Assembly (NCBI RefSeq): GCF_008763945.1
Contig: NZ_VTQH01000001.1
Location: 643,441-707,440 of the forward strand
Reading direction: 5' to 3'
Length of the DNA: 64,000 nt
From: Microbacterium testaceum StLB037
GTDB taxonomy: Bacteria; Actinomycetota; Actinomycetes; Actinomycetales; Microbacteriaceae
Part shown: positions 44,014 to 50,163 of the stretch, piece after piece
How positions within the stretch are numbered: the first letter of the stretch is position 1
Layout: the number at the start of each line of letters is the position of its first letter
Made by a program: the position numbers and the translations under genes
Notes under the pieces: generated by a model
Told to the model about the DNA's origin: nothing
The model's database searches: none
The model's input: the letters and a program-made list of their open reading frames with translations, nothing else

Positions 44014-44158
44014 GCACCTACGTTACCCGCCCGCTTCGGGCCTCCCGAACAGCCGGCGGCGAGCGCCGGGACGGGTGAACTCGCGGGGCGCCGGAGTGCC
44101 GGCATCCGGTGGACGAAAAGCGATTCCGGATGCCGGGACCCCGCCGCCCCGGCCGTAT
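44014..44158. terminator. Inverted GGATGCC pair, probable terminator
   Basis: Arms CCGGCATCCGG (44099-44109) and CCGGATGCCGG (44126-44136) are perfectly complementary over 11 bp with a 16-base loop, downstream of the VOC gene at 44159. Another case where the window's frequent heptamer forms a hairpin. No gene in the interval. Confidence 0.6.
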
Positions 44159-44527
44159 TCACGCCCGGTCGTGCACGGTGACGTGATAGCCGTCGGGGTC
44201 GGAGAAGGTGAAGGTGCGGCCGAAGGGTCCGTCGATCGGGTCCGTCACGATGCGGTGGCCGTCGGCGGCGAGCGCGTCGTGCATCTGCTGCACCTCGGTG
44301 CCGTGCAGCCACAGGGCGACGCCGACTCCGGGCTGGGCGACGCCCGTCAGATCAGTGCCGGGAGCGAGGTCGCGCAGTGCGAAGGCGATCGGCGCCGTGT
44401 CGAAGACGACCGCGTGGGGCGGTCCGGCGGGCGAACGGCGCAGGCCGAGGTACTTCTCGTAGAAGGCGTGCGAGGCGGCGAGGTCGCGCACCTGCAGTGA
44501 GATGAAGTCGGGTCCGGTGACGGGCAT
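44159..44527 (-). CDS. VOC-family protein
   Basis: A 122-residue glyoxalase/bleomycin-resistance-fold protein from ATG 44527, with AAGGAGC upstream. Pattern: FISLQVRDLAASHAFYEKYL with GLRRSPAGPPHAVVFDT, then VGVALWLHGTEVQQMHDALA, and the C-terminal FSDPDGYHVTVHDRA with the last metal ligand. The substrate is not evident. It diverges from a MarR gene with two 16-bp operators between, so the MarR protein very likely controls it. Confidence 0.88.
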   Translation of the reverse strand: MPVTGPDFISLQVRDLAASHAFYEKYLGLRRSPAGPPHAVVFDTAPIAFALRDLAPGTDLTGVAQPGVGVALWLHGTEVQQMHDALAADGHRIVTDPIDGPFGRTFTFSDPDGYHVTVHDRA

Positions 44528-44541
44528 GGCGTGCTCCTTTG

Positions 44542-44582
44542 TGTCAGTTATCTGACATAGAGTGTATGTCAGAATACTGACA
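44542..44582. promoter_or_regulatory. Two tandem MarR operators TGTCAG-N4-CTGACA
   Basis: Two perfect 16-bp dyads, 44542-44557 (spacer TTAT) and 44567-44582 (spacer AATA), with centres 25 bp apart and 9 bases between them. They fill the whole 54-bp gap between the divergent VOC and marR genes; the second ends on the A of the marR ATG. Binding there would shut both promoters. Confidence 0.8.
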
Positions 44583-45019
44583 TGGCGCAAGAGACGATCG
44601 ATCTGAACACGTCACTCGGATACCTCGTGAAAGAGGCGGCGAGCGCCCTGCGCGCCGCAATGGAAGACGTGCTGCGCCCGCTCGACATGACAATCACGCA
44701 CTACTCCTGCCTCGAGCTGCTCGCCCAGCGGCCGGGGCTGTCGAACTCCGAGCTCGCGCGCGGCGCCTTCGTCACGCGGCAGTCCATGAACGTGTTGCTG
44801 CAGAGCCTCGAGCGCGACGGGATCGTCGAACGCCCCGATGCCCCGCCGGTCGGCAAGACCCTCCCCACCCGCCTCACCGCGAAGGGACGGCGCTCCCTCG
44901 ACGCCGCGAGCGCGGCCGTGCGCTCCGTCGAGAAACGCATGCTGAGCGGAATGACGGATGCCGAGCAGACCGCCGCCCTGCACGCCCTGCGGTCGATGGT
45001 GGCGGCGCTGCGCGGCTGA
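44582..45019 (+). CDS. MarR-family transcriptional regulator
   Basis: A 145-residue winged-helix regulator. HTH: LSNSELARGAFVTRQSMNVL followed by LQSLERDGIVERPDAPPVG and the wing KTLPTRLTAKGRRSLD. Its start codon is inside the second operator dyad, which indicates autorepression. It diverges from the VOC gene; a small-molecule or oxidant signal may release both. Confidence 0.92.
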   Translation: MAQETIDLNTSLGYLVKEAASALRAAMEDVLRPLDMTITHYSCLELLAQRPGLSNSELARGAFVTRQSMNVLLQSLERDGIVERPDAPPVGKTLPTRLTAKGRRSLDAASAAVRSVEKRMLSGMTDAEQTAALHALRSMVAALRG

Positions 45020-45191
45020 GGGGGGCGCCGCCTGCCCCGAGCACAACGGCGGGGCGCGCCAGCGGCACGCCGCTCTCGCGCCCACCCTCCCCGGCGTGTC
45101 GGGCAGACCGTCCGCCGTTGTGCACAGCCCGGCGGCGGCCCGGTCCGGCGCGTGGCCGCGGGCGGGGCGCGGATTGTGTAACAATCTGTCC
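45020..45191. repeat. Intergenic with a spaced 12-bp inverted repeat
   Basis: Arms GCACAACGGCGG (45041-45052) and CCGCCGTTGTGC (45112-45123) are perfectly complementary with a 59-base spacer. No gene is seen. A TTGTGTAACAATC sequence near 45175 may be part of the next gene's promoter. Confidence 0.55.
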
Positions 45192-46097
45192 ATGCTACCC
45201 GCCCTCGCGATCCTCGCCGCGGCGCTGTGCTTCTCCACCACGGGCACGGCGCAGGCCGTCGCGAGCGTCGACGCCTCCCCCCTCGCGGTCGGGGCGGCCC
45301 GGATCGTGGTGGGTGGCGGCATCCTGGGCCTGCTCGCCCTGGCTCAGCGCTCGCCCGCGCGTACGGGCAGCGGATCTGCAGCGTCCACCGCGGCGCTGAT
45401 CGCCGTCGGTGCCGTCGGCGTGCTCGCCTATCAGCCCCTCTTCTTCCTCGGCACGCGCGAGAACGGCGTCGCGATCGGCACAGTCGTCGCCCTCGGGTCG
45501 GCGCCCATCGCGACGGGAATCGTGGATGCCATCCGCCTCCGCCGCGCCCCGTCACCGCGCTGGATGCTCGCGACCGCCATCGCCTTGCTCGGGGTGTTCC
45601 TCGTCTCGGGCGTGACGGGCGGTGCGACCGCCCTCGCCCCCGGCGGGCTGCTCGCCTCGGCGGGAGCGGGAATGTCGTACGCCCTCTATACGGTGTGCGG
45701 CAAGGCGCTGATCGAGAGGGGGTGGAACTCCACGCGCGTGATGGGCGCAGTGTTCGGCGTGGCCGCCGTCGCGAGCCTGCCCGTGCTCCTGCTCGCGGGC
45801 ACGTCCTGGCTGCTCACGCCGAACGGTCTGGCGCTCGCCCTCTGGCTCGGGGTGGTGACCACGGCGATCGCCTACCTGCTCTTCGGGTGGGGTCTCGCGC
45901 GCCTCAGCGCTGTCACCGTGTCGACCCTGACCCTCGCCGAGCCCCTCGCCGCGACCCTGCTGGGCCTGTTCGTGCTGCGCGAGCAGCTCACGCTCGTCAG
46001 CGGCATCGGCCTGGCGCTCATCGCGGTGGGCCTCGCCGTGGTGTCGGTTCCGTCACGTCGGCGCGAGGAGGTTCCGGATGCCACGGCCCGCGCGTGA
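45192..46097 (+). CDS. EamA/DMT-superfamily transporter
   Basis: A 301-residue membrane protein with ten helices in two EamA repeats: MLPALAILAAALCFSTTGTA with ASPLAVGAARIVVGGGILGL, then LLASAGAGMSYALYTVCGKA and a last part LTLAEPLAATLLGLFVLREQ typical of the family. It exports a metabolite of unknown nature. Its 3' end overlaps the GntR gene by 20 bases, so the two are cotranscribed and the regulator may respond to the transported compound. Confidence 0.9.
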   Translation: MLPALAILAAALCFSTTGTAQAVASVDASPLAVGAARIVVGGGILGLLALAQRSPARTGSGSAASTAALIAVGAVGVLAYQPLFFLGTRENGVAIGTVVALGSAPIATGIVDAIRLRRAPSPRWMLATAIALLGVFLVSGVTGGATALAPGGLLASAGAGMSYALYTVCGKALIERGWNSTRVMGAVFGVAAVASLPVLLLAGTSWLLTPNGLALALWLGVVTTAIAYLLFGWGLARLSAVTVSTLTLAEPLAATLLGLFVLREQLTLVSGIGLALIAVGLAVVSVPSRRREEVPDATARA

Positions 46098-46782
46098 CGT
46101 GAACGACGGCTCCGCGTCGGGAAGGGGCGGGACGCACCCGCGCCGCCGTGAAGTGCCCACTCCCGGCCCCCGCACCGCGGACGCCGTCGCCGCCGCCGTG
46201 CGCGCCGGCATCCTGTCGGGCGAGCTCGCCCCCGGCACCCCGCTGCGCGAGGAGGAGTTGAGCGCCGCCCACGGCGTCTCACGCCACACCGCGCGCACGG
46301 CCCTGGCGACTCTCACCGCCGAGCGCCTCGCAACCGCCGAGCCCTACCGCGGGGTGCGGGTGTCGCTGCTCGACGATGACGCTCTCGTCGCCCTGCAGCA
46401 GCTGCGCTGCGCCCTCGAGACCGAGGCTCTGCGGATCGTACGCGATCGTGGCATCCGCCCCTCCGGTGTCGACACCGCGCTCGGCGATCTCGCCGCCGCC
46501 GAGGCAGCGGGCGACTGGGCGGGCACGCTCGACGCTCACGCTCGCGTGCACCTCGCGCTCGTCGAGGCGTCCGGTTCGCCGCGCATCGCCGAGGAGTACC
46601 GCCGGCTCGACGGCGAGATGCGCCTGCTGCTCACGCACGTGCGGCCCGCCTACGCGCACGGGGCCCTGACGGCGGAACACCGCGCGTACGTCGAAGAGTC
46701 ACTCCGCGACCCCGAGCGGGTCGTCCGCGCGCACCTCGAGCACTCGACGCGGGCGATCATCGACGGGCGGTCCGGGCGCTGA
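46078..46782 (+). CDS. GntR-family (FadR subgroup) transcriptional regulator
   Basis: A 234-residue regulator. The winged HTH is near residues 35-90: AVRAGILSGELAPGTPLREE, ELSAAHGVSRHTARTALATL with TAERLATAEPYRGVRV. The FCD ligand domain follows: LRCALETEALRIVRDRG, HARVHLALVEASGSPRIAEE and MRLLLTHVRPAYAHG, with the metal-binding His of this fold, and ends EHRAYVEESLRDPERVVRAH. ATG 46078 lies within the transporter gene; a later start is possible. Confidence 0.88.
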   Translation: MPRPARDVNDGSASGRGGTHPRRREVPTPGPRTADAVAAAVRAGILSGELAPGTPLREEELSAAHGVSRHTARTALATLTAERLATAEPYRGVRVSLLDDDALVALQQLRCALETEALRIVRDRGIRPSGVDTALGDLAAAEAAGDWAGTLDAHARVHLALVEASGSPRIAEEYRRLDGEMRLLLTHVRPAYAHGALTAEHRAYVEESLRDPERVVRAHLEHSTRAIIDGRSGR

Positions 46783-46874
46783 TCGAGGCCCCACCGCCAC
46801 ACGGCGACACATCCCGTCACCTCGCGCAACGCCCCTTCGTCGCTCGCGCGCCCCGGGTTAGCGTGGGGGCACAT

Positions 46875-46947
46875 CGCGGCGATCCGGGCGGTCCCGGGCC
46901 TCGGCTCATAACCGAAGGCGTGGCGGGTTCGACTCCCGCCGTCGCGT
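46875..46947 (+). tRNA. tRNA-like element with CAU anticodon, atypical
   Basis: A 73-nt cloverleaf can be drawn. The acceptor stem pairs CGCGGCG (46875-46881) with CGTCGCG (46940-46946) in all seven positions (one G-T). A D-stem CCGG/CCGG (46884-46887, 46894-46897) has a short loop with GG. The anticodon loop is CTCATAA with anticodon CAT at 46907-46909; its stem has one C-A mismatch at the base. The T arm is GCGGG-TTCGACT-CCCGC (46923-46939). The usual U8, A14 and A21 are missing and CCA is not encoded. It may be a divergent tRNA-Met/Ile2, a decayed copy, or a mimic. The HTH/HEPN toxin pair begins 53 bases later. Confidence 0.5.
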
Positions 46948-46999
46948 CGACGCGTCTCGGGCCCACCCAGTCGGTACGATATATCACGGAGGTATACCC

Positions 47000-47470
47000 G
47001 TGACCCGACGCTTCGACCGCAGCCGCGCGTCGCACCTCGTGCGAGCTGCGCGCCTCGACCGCAAGATGTCTCAGGCAGATCTGGCGCGAGCCGCCGGGAT
47101 GAGCCAGCCCAATGTGGCGGCCATCGAGAACGGGACCAGAAACCCCAGCGACGACGCCTTCGAGCGCCTGCTACGGGCCGCCGACTACCGACCCAGCCTG
47201 GCCGTCGAAGAGAACGCCGAGGCGATCGTCGAGGCCGGGCGGCGACATGGACTCCGCGACATCCGCGTCTTCGGTTCGGTCGCGACCGGCGCCGATCACT
47301 TCGCGTCGGACATCGACCTTCTCGCCCGCGTCGACAGTGGCCGCGGGTATTTCGACATCGCCGCCTTCGTGAACGCCGTCGAAGAGCTCACGGGGTTCAC
47401 CGTGGACGTCATCGTCGACGACGAGCACCGACCCGCCTTCCTCGACTCGACGGCGATGGCCGCGCTGTGA
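47000..47470 (+). CDS. HTH-nucleotidyltransferase fusion, MntA-type antitoxin
   Basis: A 156-residue protein from GTG 47000 (CGGAGG upstream). Residues 10-60 are an XRE HTH (DRKMSQADLARAAGMSQPNV, AAIENGTRNPSDDAFERLL). Residues 75-156 are a minimal nucleotidyltransferase: IRVFGSVATGADHFASDIDL carries Gly92-Ser93 and Asp104-x-Asp106, the active site. In MntA/HepT systems the MNT protein inactivates the HEPN toxin by AMP transfer. Fused HTH probably gives autoregulation at the GATATATC palindrome (46978-46985). It overlaps the toxin gene as GTGA. Confidence 0.88.
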   Translation: MTRRFDRSRASHLVRAARLDRKMSQADLARAAGMSQPNVAAIENGTRNPSDDAFERLLRAADYRPSLAVEENAEAIVEAGRRHGLRDIRVFGSVATGADHFASDIDLLARVDSGRGYFDIAAFVNAVEELTGFTVDVIVDDEHRPAFLDSTAMAAL

Positions 47471-47883
47471 CGGACTCCGAGGCGCAACCCGCCGCGCGCT
47501 TCCGGCGCGCGCCGAGGGCGCAGCAGTCCCCGGCGCCCCACTCCCGCGCGAACTTCCTCGAGAGCGTCGACGCAATCGAGGCTTTCCTTGGCCACGCGAC
47601 ACGCGGCGGGAGAAGCGCTTTCCAGCGCACCTCGCCCCCCTACGCCTCCGGCTCGATGGCGATCATCCGGGCCGCTGCTCTCTTCGAGACCGACGAGTTC
47701 GCGCCGTTCGTCCGAGACACCCCTGCAGAAGTTGTCGCCGCTCTCCGAACGATGCGCAGCATCGCCTCCCACGCGGGCTCCCGCGCGATGAACGACGATC
47801 TCTTCTGGGTCACGCTGACGAGCGAACTGCCTCCGCACATCACCGAATGGCGACGGGCGGGCGAGGAATCAGAGTCCGATTGA
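47467..47883 (+). CDS. HepT-like HEPN ribonuclease toxin
   Basis: A 138-residue helical protein with GTG start overlapping the antitoxin stop (GTGA). After a basic, disordered N-terminus, NFLESVDAIEAFLGHATRGG and SMAIIRAAALFETDEF match the first HEPN helices; the catalytic Rx4-6H motif is Arg97...His102 in LRTMRSIASHAGSRAMND, followed by DLFWVTLTSELPPHITEW, which corresponds to the diiW...dLP region of HepT. The Gly-Tyr after His in HepT is replaced here by Ala-Gly. In cyanobacterial HepT the target is tRNA 3' ends; a tRNA-like element lies next to this operon. Confidence 0.75.
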   Translation: MTDSEAQPAARFRRAPRAQQSPAPHSRANFLESVDAIEAFLGHATRGGRSAFQRTSPPYASGSMAIIRAAALFETDEFAPFVRDTPAEVVAALRTMRSIASHAGSRAMNDDLFWVTLTSELPPHITEWRRAGEESESD

Positions 47884-47994
47884 CCTTCTGGGCTTTGGCC
47901 TCCCGGCGGGTGATGCCCATGTATGACGTCCCCACGCGGTGAAGCAGCATTTCCGACCCGGCGCCCGCCTCCTGACTGCTGTCACACTGGAGGC

Positions 47995-48219
47995 ATGACC
48001 TCCCCCGCGCCCAAGGACGTGCCCGTCGGCAGTGAGGGCATCCGCCTCGGCCCGTTCATGAAGTTCGCCGGCATTCTCGACTCGGGCGGAGACGTCAAGG
48101 AGGCCATCATCGACGGCTACGTCGAGGTCAACGGAGAGGTCGACCGCCGCCGCGGGCGCCAACTGCAGGTGGGCGACGTGGTGACGTTCGAGGGGCGCTC
48201 CTTCCGCGTCCAGCTCTGA
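47995..48219 (+). CDS. S4-domain RNA-binding protein (YaaA/RlbA-like)
   Basis: A 74-residue protein from ATG 47995, a compact S4 domain: IRLGPFMKFAGILDSGGDVK followed by EAIIDGYVEVNGEVDRRRGR and QLQVGDVVTFEGRSFRVQL. The family is small and binds RNA, probably rRNA or tRNA; the exact role is unknown. Its last 33 bases recur almost unchanged at 49142-49174. Confidence 0.9.
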   Translation: MTSPAPKDVPVGSEGIRLGPFMKFAGILDSGGDVKEAIIDGYVEVNGEVDRRRGRQLQVGDVVTFEGRSFRVQL

Positions 48220-48239
48220 CGCGGCTCGACAGTGACGCG

Positions 48240-48698
48240 ATGAGCCGTCTCTCGATCATCTCCGGCGGAGCCGGCGACAACCACGCGCTCATCAGCCCGC
48301 TCACCGCGTCCACCGCCGGCGAGGTGTGGTGCTTCATTCCCGGACCCCACAACCGGTTCACGGTAGCCACCGACACCGCCTTGCTCGGCGAGCAGACGAT
48401 CGATCTGGAAACCATCACCGTGACCACGCGCCACCTCGACGACGGGGAATCGGAGTCACCGGAGTTCCTCACGGATCTGCTCCGGCCCGTGCCCCTTCGA
48501 GGAGTTGCCGCGGACGCGACGATCACGATCGTGGAGCCGGAGAGCGGACCCCTGTCCGTCGAGATGCTGCTTCCGGCGGAGATCGTCGCCGTTCTTCTCG
48601 ACGGAACCGACCACGATGTCGATGCCGTTCTCGTGTCGACCTTCACCGCGGGGCGCGCTGTGTTCACGCCTGACGTCGTCCGGGTCCAGGTGCGATGA
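48240..48698 (+). CDS. Unknown protein
   Basis: A 152-residue soluble protein with predicted beta-rich structure (EVWCFIPGPHNRFTVATDTA, then LSVEMLLPAEIVAVLLDGTD and VDAVLVSTFTAGRAVFTPDV). It has no recognised motif or cysteine cluster. The start at ATG 48240 follows the S4 gene by 20 bases in the same direction, so cotranscription is possible. Confidence 0.5.
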   Translation: MSRLSIISGGAGDNHALISPLTASTAGEVWCFIPGPHNRFTVATDTALLGEQTIDLETITVTTRHLDDGESESPEFLTDLLRPVPLRGVAADATITIVEPESGPLSVEMLLPAEIVAVLLDGTDHDVDAVLVSTFTAGRAVFTPDVVRVQVR

Positions 48699-48743
48699 GC
48701 GTCAGCGCTTGCGCACACTCCTCCCCTCCGAAAGCCTGAGCCC

Positions 48744-49145
48744 ATGGAGAATCGCGAGGATGCCGCCGCCGCCGCTGAAGACTGGATCGCTCGTTACGTC
48801 CGCGCGTGGTCGACGAACGACCCGGACGACATCCGCTCCCTCTTCACGAAGGACGCCGAGTACCGCGACGGACCGTCGACCCCTCCCTGGGTGGGTCGCG
48901 ACGCGATCGTCGACGCGTGGCTCGCTCAGAAGGACGAACCTGGTTCGTGGTCGTTCACACACGAACTCGTCGCCGTCGACGGCGACATCGCCGTGATCCG
49001 CGGGTGGACGGACTATCCCGACGCCACTGCGAAAGCGAGGCACTACGACAACCTGATGGTCATCCGACTCGCCGAAGACGGCCGTGCCGCACTCTTCACC
49101 GATTGGTGGGTCGCGTCGAAGGCATCCGCTTCGACCCCGTCGTGA
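48744..49145 (+). CDS. SnoaL/NTF2-like fold protein
   Basis: A 133-residue protein of the SnoaL-like type: DWIARYVRAWSTNDPDDIRS with LFTKDAEYRDGPSTPPWVGR, then DAIVDAWLAQKDEPGSWSFT and VIRGWTDYPDATAKARHYDN. Proteins of this fold include isomerases, cyclases and many of unknown function. ATG 48744. The C-terminus ends three bases into a duplicated tail of the S4-domain gene. Confidence 0.75.
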   Translation: MENREDAAAAAEDWIARYVRAWSTNDPDDIRSLFTKDAEYRDGPSTPPWVGRDAIVDAWLAQKDEPGSWSFTHELVAVDGDIAVIRGWTDYPDATAKARHYDNLMVIRLAEDGRAALFTDWWVASKASASTPS

Positions 49146-49174
49146 CGTTCGAAGGGCGCTCCTTCCGCGTCCAG
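49142..49174 (+). repeat. 33-bp copy of the S4 gene's 3' end
   Basis: Bases 49142-49174 match 48181-48213 at 32 of 33 positions (GTGACGTTCGAAGGGCGCTC and on, with G in the first copy where A stands here). In the first copy these code for the last residues VTFEGRSFRVQ of the S4 protein; here they follow an unrelated gene in no obvious frame. A remnant of duplication or recombination. Confidence 0.85.
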
Positions 49175-49195
49175 AACCGACCCCGACCAACCTGA

Positions 49196-49229
49196 GAGGC
49201 CCGCCACCCCGGACGGGGAAGCGGGCCTC
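49196..49229. terminator. Terminator hairpin
   Basis: Stem GAGGCCCGC (49196-49204) with GCGGGCCTC (49221-49229), loop containing a further CCCC/GGGG pair. It lies between the SnoaL-like gene and the convergent His-rich gene. Confidence 0.7.
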
Positions 49230-49268
49230 GAGACATCCCGCGCTCGTGACACGGGATGCCGCTCGAGC

Positions 49269-49565
49269 TCAGTGCTCGTCGTAGTGATCGGTGTGCAGCG
49301 CGTGGCGGTGGCCGTCGTGCACGTAGTCGGCGTGGTCGTCGTGCTGCACCTTCTCGTGGCCGCAGTCGTCGCCGTGGCGGTGCTCGTCGACGCCGTGCTC
49401 GGCCTTGGACTCGTGCTCGTCGTAGTGGTCGCCGTGCAGTGCGTGGTGGTGCGTGCCGTGCACGTAGTCGACGTGGTCGCCGTGCTCGATCTTCTGATGG
49501 CCGCAGTCGTCGCCGTGCGCGTGCTCGTCGACGGAGTGCTCGGCGTGGGTCTCAGCAGTGCTCAT
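49269..49565 (-). CDS. Histidine-rich metal-binding protein with two long repeats
   Basis: A 98-residue protein with 26 His, many Asp and two Cys. It consists of two ~40-residue repeats of the form VDEHxHGDDCGHxKxxHxDH followed by xDYVHxxHxHALHxDHYDEH. The pattern suggests zinc (or nickel/copper) storage or buffering in the cytoplasm; no signal peptide. The ATG overlaps the ArsR stop as ATGA, so it is made with that regulator. Context of a Zur-like site and a Cys-less L36 gene points to zinc. Confidence 0.8.
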   Translation of the reverse strand: MSTAETHAEHSVDEHAHGDDCGHQKIEHGDHVDYVHGTHHHALHGDHYDEHESKAEHGVDEHRHGDDCGHEKVQHDDHADYVHDGHRHALHTDHYDEH

Positions 49566-49915
49566 TGTTCGTTCCCCTTGTCGGTCGGTTCGGTGACGTG
49601 GGCGATCGCGTCGAGCACGACGTGAGCGACGTGCTGGTCGGCGAGGGCATATCGGATCTCTTTGCCCTCGCGTTCCGAGCTCACCAGGCCCGACTGCCGC
49701 AGAGTGCGCAGGTGTTGCGACACCAGCGGCTGCGACAGGCCGGCCAGCTCCGCGAGCGCGCCGACCGTGAGCGGTTCGCGGCTCAGCAACCAGACGAGCG
49801 CCAGACGCGACTCGTTGCCGAGAACCTTGAACAGCTCGGCGGCTTCGTCGAGCCCCGCGACCTTGTCCACGGCATCCACAACACCACACACATGCACGGA
49901 TTGCAATGTGTTCAC
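49562..49915 (-). CDS. ArsR/SmtB-family metal-responsive regulator
   Basis: A 117-residue winged-helix protein; GTG start at 49915. HTH: LTVGALAELAGLSQPLVSQH followed by LRTLRQSGLVSSEREGKEIR and YALADQHVAHVVLDAIAHVT. The C-terminal DxH...HVxH pattern (DQHVAHVVLDAIAHV) corresponds to the alpha-5 zinc site of SmtB/CzrA. Cotranscribed with the His-rich gene (ATGA overlap). A weak dyad AACGG-N9-CCGTT at 49925-49943 lies just upstream and may be its operator. Confidence 0.9.
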   Translation of the reverse strand: MNTLQSVHVCGVVDAVDKVAGLDEAAELFKVLGNESRLALVWLLSREPLTVGALAELAGLSQPLVSQHLRTLRQSGLVSSEREGKEIRYALADQHVAHVVLDAIAHVTEPTDKGNEQ

Positions 49916-49961
49916 CTATTCGGGAACGGTTCTCGTTTCCGTTATCGCGGCAGGGCGGCGA

Positions 49962-50084
49962 TCACCCCTGTCGTCCCTTGAATCGCGGGTTGAGCTTGTT
50001 GATCACGAACACCTTGCCGCGACGGCGCACGACCTGCGCACCGGGCTGCTTCTTGAGGGACTTGATCGACGCGCGGACCTTCAT
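49962..50084 (-). CDS. rpmJ: Ribosomal protein bL36, zinc-independent (C-minus) paralogue
   Basis: A 40-residue protein: [20 protein letters not shown] followed by [20 protein letters not shown]. It aligns with the L36 paralogue lacking the four zinc-binding Cys/His of ordinary bL36. In bacteria such paralogues are made under zinc starvation so that zinc can be spared. ATG at 50084; CAAGGAGG-type sequence lies just upstream, then the Zur-like palindrome 15 bases away. First gene of the leftward unit with arsR and the His-rich gene. Confidence 0.92.
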   Translation of the reverse strand: MKVRASIKSLKKQPGAQVVRRRGKVFVINKLNPRFKGRQG

Positions 50085-50098
50085 GGCATCCTCCTTGT

Positions 50099-50113
50099 TG
50101 ATAAGCGTTATCA
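50099..50113. promoter_or_regulatory. Zur-like palindrome TGATAAGCGTTATCA
   Basis: The 15-base sequence is TGATAA and TTATCA around GCG, symmetric except at the inner G/G pair. It resembles the actinobacterial Zur box (TGAAAATGATTTTCA type) in size and TGA/TCA ends. It sits between the divergent Cys-less L36 gene and the COG0523-like gene, both classical Zur targets. Confidence 0.7.
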
Positions 50114-50163
50114 ATAACAAGCTAGAGTGTCCTCACTCCCCGGACAAATGAGAGGTGGATGCC

